A stretch of DNA of 9,959 nt from JBHHXR01 sp046757205 (lineage in GTDB: Bacteria > Pseudomonadota > Alphaproteobacteria > Rhodobacterales > Rhodobacteraceae). This document shows, one piece after another, positions 5,691-9,959 of the stretch. Within the stretch, counting starts at the first letter, position 1, and every line of letters begins with the position of its first letter. The stretch lies in NCBI GenBank assembly GCA_046757205.1, contig JBHHXR010000128.1, positions 1 to 9,959 of the forward strand. Reading direction: 5' to 3'. Under the pieces are notes generated by a model. It had not been told where the DNA came from. It did no database searches and worked only from the letters and a program-made list of their open reading frames with translations. A program made the position numbers and the translations under genes.

Positions 5691-6673
5691 GGGGCGGATT
5701 CCACCTCTTCGGCGGGCTTCGGTTCCGGCGCGGCGGCCGGTCTGTCGGCCTCGCCTCCGGCCCCGGTGCCGGTAGCCTTGTCGGCCTGCGCCTCGGGCCG
5801 CGGCAGATCGCCGGCGATGGGCGGCGATTCCTTCATCAGCATGCGCAGGACGGAAATCAGCTCGCGGCGCATGTCGCGGCGGTGCGTCACCCGGTCCAGC
5901 ATGCCGTGATCCAGCAGGTACTCTGCGCGCTGGAAGCCCTCCGGAAGCTTCTCGCGGATGGTCTGTTCGATCACCCGCGGCCCGGCGAAGCAGATCAGCG
6001 CGTTCGGCTCGGATATCTGGATATCGCCCAGCATGGCGTAGCTGGCCGTGACACCGCCGGTGGTGGGATGGGTCAGCACGACGACGTAGGGCAGCCCGGC
6101 CTCCTTCACCATTTCGACCGCCACCGTGGAACGCGGCATCTGCATCAGCGACAGGATGCCCTCCTGCATCCGGGCGCCGCCAGCGGCCGAGAAAAGCACG
6201 AACGGGCACTTGAGCTTCACCGCCGCCTCGGCGGCGGCGATGATGGCGTTGCCGACCGCCATGCCCATCGAGCCGCCCATGAAACGGAAATCCTGCGCCG
6301 CGCAGACAACCTGCAAACGGCCGATTTCGCCCCTGGCGACCAGCATCGCCTCGGCTTCCTCGGTCGTGCGCTTGGCGTCGCGCAGACGGTCGGGATAGCG
6401 CTTCTGGTCCCTGAACCCCAGCGGATCGGCGATCGGCTCGGGCACCGGTATCTCGACGAAGATCCCGCCGTCGAACAGCGCCTTGAAGCGGTCGCGCGGC
6501 TTCATGTTCATGTGGTGGTCACATGAGGGGCAGACGTTCAGGTTGTCGCTGAGTTCGCGGTGAAACAGCATGGTGCCGCACTCGTCGCACTTGGTCCACA
6601 GGTTTTCCGGCATATCGCGGCGGGAAAACAGCGAGTTGATCTTCGGGCGGACGTAGTTCGAAATCCAGTTCAT
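5687..6673 (-). CDS. accD: Acetyl-CoA carboxylase carboxyltransferase subunit beta
   Basis: AccD pairs with AccA to form the carboxyltransferase that moves CO2 from biotin on AccB to acetyl-CoA, giving malonyl-CoA for fatty-acid synthesis. The 328-residue protein has the N-terminal zinc ribbon with Cys29, Cys32, Cys48 and Cys51 (CDECG … CPSC). The crotonase-like carboxyltransferase domain carries GGSMGMAVG, SAAGGARMQEG (oxyanion region) and HPTTGGVTASYAMLGD, and ends near EYLLDHGMLDRVTHRRDM. After about residue 290 there is a low-complexity Ala/Pro/Glu-rich tail, which varies between alphaproteobacteria and is probably disordered. The ATG at 6673 gives the expected N-terminus (MNWISNYVRPKI); AGAGG lies 11 bases upstream. 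Its stop overlaps the folC GTG start by two bases, so the pair forms a translationally coupled operon. The trpA gene often found just upstream in alphaproteobacteria is absent; a CPBP protease gene lies there instead, 81 bases away. Confidence 0.97.
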   Translation of the reverse strand: MNWISNYVRPKINSLFSRRDMPENLWTKCDECGTMLFHRELSDNLNVCPSCDHHMNMKPRDRFKALFDGGIFVEIPVPEPIADPLGFRDQKRYPDRLRDAKRTTEEAEAMLVARGEIGRLQVVCAAQDFRFMGGSMGMAVGNAIIAAAEAAVKLKCPFVLFSAAGGARMQEGILSLMQMPRSTVAVEMVKEAGLPYVVVLTHPTTGGVTASYAMLGDIQISEPNALICFAGPRVIEQTIREKLPEGFQRAEYLLDHGMLDRVTHRRDMRRELISVLRMLMKESPPIAGDLPRPEAQADKATGTGAGGEADRPAAAPEPKPAEEVESAP

Positions 6674-6707
6674 CGGGCGAGGGGCCTCTGACCTTCGGGT
6701 GGGCGAT

Positions 6708-6735
6708 AGATAGGTCGCCGGCGCGCGGAATGCAA
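6708..6735 (-). promoter_or_regulatory. Possible promoter of accD-folC
   Basis: Read on the minus strand, TTGCAT (6735-6730), a 16-base spacer and CTATCT (6713-6708) resemble an alphaproteobacterial sigma-70 promoter. It would start transcription about 25-30 bases before the accD ATG. The -35 match is only partial, so this is tentative. Transcription could also come from the upstream protease gene. Confidence 0.35.
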
Positions 6736-6754
6736 CGACGCCGCGACGTGGGGC

Positions 6755-7708
6755 TCAGACGAGTACGCCAGCGGCAGAGGCATTTCCATTGTCGCTCGGA
6801 AGGCGGCGGGCGGCGAAGATCAGATAGACGAGGTAGCAGATCAGGATGACCGCCATCTGCATCAGAATGCCGTTCCTGACCGCGATAGCGTCGGTCATGT
6901 CGATGGTGGAGTGATAGAGGCTGAGGCCGGAAAGCTGCCCGGGCAGCCCGACCAGCGCGACGGCGGTGAAGTTGTTGGCGAAATGCATGCCCATGGAAGC
7001 GGAGAGGTTGCCGGTTCGCGTCGCGACGTCGGCGAGGATCAGGCCGAGAATTGCCGCCGAGGCGACGACCAGCCAGGCGTTGGAGCCGAAGGTGGACGGG
7101 TTGTAGTGCATTGCGCCGAACAGAAGCGACGGCAACACCCACCACAGCCAGCGGCTGCGAAACCGCGCGGCAAGCTGCTGCATGAGATAGCCGCGGAAAA
7201 ACAACTCCTCGGTAGCGGTCTGCACTGCCAGAAGGATGGCGGCCGCCGGCAGCCACGAGAGCCACGTCCGGAATTCCAGATGCGGTTTCGGCGGTTGCGA
7301 CAGTGCTGACAGGCCGCCCGTCAGGGCCGCCAGCGCGGCGACGACGCCAAGCCCGCACAGGTAGTGCCGCCACAGGATACGCCGCGACGGGCCGATCAGG
7401 CTGCTCAGCCGGCGACGGTGCACCAGCCTGAGCGTCACGAAGATCCCGACGATCAGTCCGATGAAGGTGGAAAAGAAGAAGACGGTCGACACCGGCGTGC
7501 CTTCGTCGGTTATCGCGCGAAAGAATTCCTCGGCCCATTCCGGCGACGTGAGCACGAGGACGGCATAACCGCCGCCGACGACAACGAGTATCGACAGCGG
7601 CCAGACGGCAACGGCCAGCAACGCGCCTCCGATCAGCCGGTACAGTTCCGGCCGCTCGCGGGCAGGGGCGATAAACCGTTCGAATGCAGGTGTGCGCGTG
7701 GGGAGCAT
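6755..7708 (-). CDS. CPBP family intramembrane metalloprotease
   Basis: The 317-residue protein is a polytopic inner-membrane protein of the CPBP (Abi, CAAX-protease/bacteriocin-processing) family, related to Rce1-type glutamate/metal-dependent intramembrane proteases. The three family motifs are intact: EE-x3-R at Glu167, Glu168 and Arg172 (ATEELFFRG); F-x2-x-H ending in His201 (FGAMH); and H-x3-N at His242 and Asn246 (MHFANN). About seven or eight hydrophobic segments are visible, near 27-55, 75-95, 115-136, 152-166, 187-200, 211-228, 247-258 and 278-300. A basic patch (LVHRRR, 95-100) lies between segments. I chose the ATG at 7708 because the longer frame (from 7855) would run through the ilvD start and lacks membrane-protein character; the ribosome site is weak either way. 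The substrate is unknown. It is divergent from ilvD (124 bases) and precedes accD in the same direction. Confidence 0.88.
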   Translation of the reverse strand: MLPTRTPAFERFIAPARERPELYRLIGGALLAVAVWPLSILVVVGGGYAVLVLTSPEWAEEFFRAITDEGTPVSTVFFFSTFIGLIVGIFVTLRLVHRRRLSSLIGPSRRILWRHYLCGLGVVAALAALTGGLSALSQPPKPHLEFRTWLSWLPAAAILLAVQTATEELFFRGYLMQQLAARFRSRWLWWVLPSLLFGAMHYNPSTFGSNAWLVVASAAILGLILADVATRTGNLSASMGMHFANNFTAVALVGLPGQLSGLSLYHSTIDMTDAIAVRNGILMQMAVILICYLVYLIFAARRLPSDNGNASAAGVLV

Positions 7709-7767
7709 TTCCGGCCTGTATCCTCGATTGTGCCGCAACCTAGGCGGCGCGAGGGGGGCGCGCAATA

Positions 7768-7796
7768 CTTGTGCTTCCCCGCGCCCTCTTCTAAGC
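7768..7796 (+). promoter_or_regulatory. Possible ilvD promoter
   Basis: CTTGTG (7768-7773), a 17-base spacer and CTAAGC (7791-7796) fit the alphaproteobacterial -35/-10 layout loosely. The leader before the ilvD ATG would be about 30 bases. No leader peptide rich in Leu/Ile/Val codons or attenuator hairpin is visible in the spacer, so classic ilv attenuation is not supported. Confidence 0.3.
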
Positions 7797-7817
7797 ACGG
7801 TGTTGCAATTCACCAGC

Positions 7818-7825
7818 AGGAGAGG
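7818..7825 (+). promoter_or_regulatory. Strong ribosome binding site that fixes the ilvD start
   Basis: AGGAGAGG ends 7 bases before the ATG at 7833. This excludes the in-frame ATG at 7692, which would add 47 residues unlike the family and overlap the divergent protease gene. Confidence 0.75.
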
Positions 7826-7832
7826 ATGCGCG

Positions 7833-9566
7833 ATGAACGCCCCGAGAATCGACAAATCGCGGTTGCCCAGCAGGTATGTGACCGAGGGTCCGGCACGGGC
7901 GCCGCATCGTTCCTACCTTTACGCCATGGGGATTTCGGAGGCCGAGATTCACCAGCCGCTGGTCGGCGTGGCGACCTGCTGGAACGAGGCCGCGCCGTGC
8001 AACATCGCGCTCAACCGGCAGGCGCAGGCGGTCAAGCAGGGGGTCAAGGCGGCGCGGGGCACGCCGCGCGAGTTCACCACCATCACCGTCACCGACGGCA
8101 TCGCCATGGGTCACGAGGGCATGAAATCGTCGCTGGTCAGCCGCGAGGTCATCGCCGACAGCGTGGAACTGACGATGCGCGGGCACTGCTACGACGCGCT
8201 GGTCGGGCTGGCGGGCTGCGACAAGTCGCTGCCCGGCATGATGATGGCGATGGTGCGCCTCAACGTGCCGTCGGTGTTCATCTACGGCGGCTCGATCCTG
8301 CCGGGGCGTTTCGACGGCCGCGACGTCACCGTGCAGGACGTGTTCGAGGCGGTTGGCCAGCACCAGGCGGGAAACCTCTCGACGGCTGCGCTGGAAAAGC
8401 TGGAAGCGGTTGCCTGCCCGTCGGCGGGGGCCTGCGGCGGACAGTTCACCGCCAACACCATGGCCTGCGTGTCCGAAGCCATCGGGCTGGCGCTGCCGAA
8501 TTCCTCCGGTGTCCCTGCACCGTTTGAATCGCGCGACCAATACGGGGATGCCTCGGGCCGGGCGGTGATGGAACTTCTGGAAAGGAACATCCGTGCCCGC
8601 GATATCGTGACCCGCAAGGCGCTGGAAAACGCCGCCCGCGTGGTCGCGTGCACCGGCGGCTCCACCAACGCCGGGCTGCACCTGCCCGCGATTGCCCACG
8701 AGGCGGAGATCGAGTTCTTCCTCGACGACGTGTGCGAGATATTCCGCGACACGCCCTATTTCGTCGATCTCAAGCCGGGCGGGGCCTATGTCGCCAAGGA
8801 TCTTTACGAAGCCGGCGGCGTGCCGGTCGTCATGAAGGAGCTGCGCAGGGCCGGGCTGGTCCACGAGGACTGCATGACGGCGACCGGCCGCACCATGGGC
8901 GAGGAACTGGACCGGGTCGAGCGCGAGGCCGACGGCAAGGTCATCTACCCGGTTTCCGACCCGATATCGAAAACCGGCGGCGTCGTCGGGCTGAAAGGCA
9001 ATCTGGCGCCCGAGGGTGCAATCGTTAAGGTCGCGGGAATGACCGCCGACCAGATGCGTTTCTGCGGCCCGGCGCGGGTTTTCGAATGCGAGGAAGACGC
9101 CTTCGAGGCGGTGCAGAACCGCGCTTACAAGGAAGGCGAAGTTCTGGTGATCCGCAACGAAGGCCCGGCAGGCGGCCCGGGCATGCGCGAGATGCTGGCG
9201 ACCACGGCGGCGCTGTCGGGTCAGGGCATGGGCAAGAAGGTGGCGCTGATAACCGACGGCCGGTTTTCCGGCGCCACGCGCGGCTTCTGCGTCGGCCATG
9301 TCGGCCCCGAGGCGGCGCGCGGCGGGCCCATCGCGCTGCTGCGCGACGGCGATGTGATCACGCTTGACGCCTCGGCGGGCACCATATCGGCGGACCTTTC
9401 CGAAGAGGAGCTTGCCGCCCGCAAGGCCGAATGGAAAGGGCCGAGGCCGACCATCTACGCCACCGGTGCGCTGTGGAAATATGCCCGCCAGGTCGGCGAA
9501 ACCTACAAGGGAGCAGTGACGCATCCCGGCGCCGCGGCGGAAAAGCACGTATATGCGGACCTCTGA
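7833..9566 (+). CDS. ilvD: Dihydroxy-acid dehydratase
   Basis: IlvD dehydrates 2,3-dihydroxy-isovalerate and 2,3-dihydroxy-3-methylvalerate to the 2-keto acids, the third step of valine/isoleucine (and leucine precursor) synthesis, in the cytoplasm. The 577-residue protein covers the full IlvD/Edd family. The iron-sulfur ligand cysteines expected from solved family members are Cys56 (APCN), Cys129 (GCDKS) and Cys201 (GACGG); Lys131 is at the position of the carbamylated metal-binding lysine. Other signatures are TVTDGIAMGH, CPSAGACGGQFTANTM, CTGGSTNAGLHLPAIAHE, NEGPAGGPGMREML and ITDGRFSGATRG, the last carrying the catalytic-serine region. The N-terminus (KSRLPSRYVTEGPARAPHRS) matches IlvD of this subgroup. 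Sugar-acid dehydratases share the fold, but the overall sequence reads as the amino-acid enzyme. It is divergent from the CPBP protease gene, and its last 14 bases overlap the start of the downstream lipoprotein gene. Confidence 0.95.
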   Translation: MNAPRIDKSRLPSRYVTEGPARAPHRSYLYAMGISEAEIHQPLVGVATCWNEAAPCNIALNRQAQAVKQGVKAARGTPREFTTITVTDGIAMGHEGMKSSLVSREVIADSVELTMRGHCYDALVGLAGCDKSLPGMMMAMVRLNVPSVFIYGGSILPGRFDGRDVTVQDVFEAVGQHQAGNLSTAALEKLEAVACPSAGACGGQFTANTMACVSEAIGLALPNSSGVPAPFESRDQYGDASGRAVMELLERNIRARDIVTRKALENAARVVACTGGSTNAGLHLPAIAHEAEIEFFLDDVCEIFRDTPYFVDLKPGGAYVAKDLYEAGGVPVVMKELRRAGLVHEDCMTATGRTMGEELDRVEREADGKVIYPVSDPISKTGGVVGLKGNLAPEGAIVKVAGMTADQMRFCGPARVFECEEDAFEAVQNRAYKEGEVLVIRNEGPAGGPGMREMLATTAALSGQGMGKKVALITDGRFSGATRGFCVGHVGPEAARGGPIALLRDGDVITLDASAGTISADLSEEELAARKAEWKGPRPTIYATGALWKYARQVGETYKGAVTHPGAAAEKHVYADL

Positions 9567-9959
9567 GCAAGTGCGCAACGCACGACCGGCGCCGCGGGGC
9601 GCAGCGGTGGCGTCCAGGCGAGGGACCGTTCCGCGGCTCGGTGCCGTTGCAGGGCTCGCCGCGCTTGCTGTCATTGCTGCCTGCAGCCCGCCGCTGCGGG
9701 TAATGGCGCCCGACCGGGCCGAGGTCAGGGTCGGGACGCATGCGGTCGCGGTCGTGGCGCCGCGTGGCTTCTGCGTCGATCCCGAGAGCCTGCGCGTTGC
9801 CGGAGACGGGCTGTTTTTGCTTCTCGCCGACTGTTCGCTCACCGAGGGCCGCGGCGGCCGCGGCAGGGCGGCGATGACCCTGCACCTGTCCGAAAGCCCG
9901 CTGTTCTCGCCGCAGGAGGATCGCCGGGAAACGCTGGAGAGGCTCGGAAAGTTCCTCCA
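9553..9959 (+). CDS. Putative lipoprotein, N-terminal part (3' end outside window)
   Basis: The frame is open from ATG 9553 to the window edge, giving 135 full codons. The start lies inside ilvD (14-base overlap), with GGAAAA at 9539-9544 about 8 bases upstream; GTG at 9571 is an alternative. Residues 1-28 are polar and Arg-rich, 29-43 are hydrophobic (LGAVAGLAALAVIAA), and Cys44 follows in a lipobox (IAAC), so signal peptidase II cleavage and lipid attachment are expected. The mature part includes a strand-rich stretch with VAPRGFCVDPESLR and later LLLADC, giving two cysteines about 23 residues apart that could form a disulfide. This pattern loosely recalls uncharacterised alphaproteobacterial exported proteins; no enzymatic motif is seen. 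The function is unknown. Overlap with ilvD suggests co-transcription, though not a shared role. Confidence 0.7.
   Translation, partial: MRTSEQVRNARPAPRGAAVASRRGTVPRLGAVAGLAALAVIAACSPPLRVMAPDRAEVRVGTHAVAVVAPRGFCVDPESLRVAGDGLFLLLADCSLTEGRGGRGRAAMTLHLSESPLFSPQEDRRETLERLGKFL

Noticed and set aside
5691..6209. N-terminal extension of folC to an ATG at 6209
   Set aside because: This part overlaps accD in another frame and is low-complexity; FolC homology begins at about the GTG at 5690.
7748..7764. GCGCG…CGCGC inverted repeat in the ilvD/CPBP spacer as an operator
   Set aside because: Only five base pairs around a seven-base gap in very GC-rich DNA; not distinguishable from chance.
7709..7855. 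Longer start for the CPBP protease at 7855
   Set aside because: It would cross the divergent ilvD start and ribosome site; the extra residues do not look like part of the family.
7791..9842. 683-codon open frame on the minus strand across ilvD
   Set aside because: Covers ilvD and the start of the lipoprotein gene in antisense, with no domain signature; long stop-free antisense frames are expected at this GC content.

Overview
The window is GC-rich chromosomal DNA (roughly two thirds G+C by eye). All intact reading frames whose stop lies inside it end in TGA. The gene set (addA-trxA facing folC-accD, plus ilvD) and the protein sequences point to an alphaproteobacterium; I cannot fix the order from sequence alone.

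Layout. 1-2372 (+) is the 3' part of addA, the helicase-nuclease subunit of the AddAB recombination enzyme. 2436-2756 (+) is trxA (thioredoxin), with a likely promoter overlapping the addA stop and a strong intrinsic terminator at 2784-2807. 2812-3993 (-) is a winged-helix/alpha-beta hydrolase fusion gene interrupted by an in-frame TAG codon. A 160-bp divergent spacer carries three phased 11-bp repeats, and 4154-4369 (+) encodes a 71-residue basic protein I cannot assign. 4416-5690 (-) is folC, translationally coupled to accD at 5687-6673 (-). 6755-7708 (-) is a CPBP-family intramembrane protease. 7833-9566 (+) is ilvD. The last gene, 9553 to the window end (+), encodes a lipoprotein and is cut by the window edge.

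How the genes relate. AccD (fatty-acid synthesis), FolC (folate), IlvD (branched-chain amino acids) and TrxA (disulfide reduction) are core metabolism. They share neighbourhoods rather than one pathway. The hydrolase/regulator plus the small basic gene look like an accessory pair placed between trxA and folC.

I see no mobile element, CRISPR array, RNA gene or multi-gene novel system. The points most worth checking are the amber codon at a position where I expect tryptophan in the regulator-hydrolase, the 11-bp-phased repeats beside it, and a Glu-to-Gly change in AddA helicase motif V.
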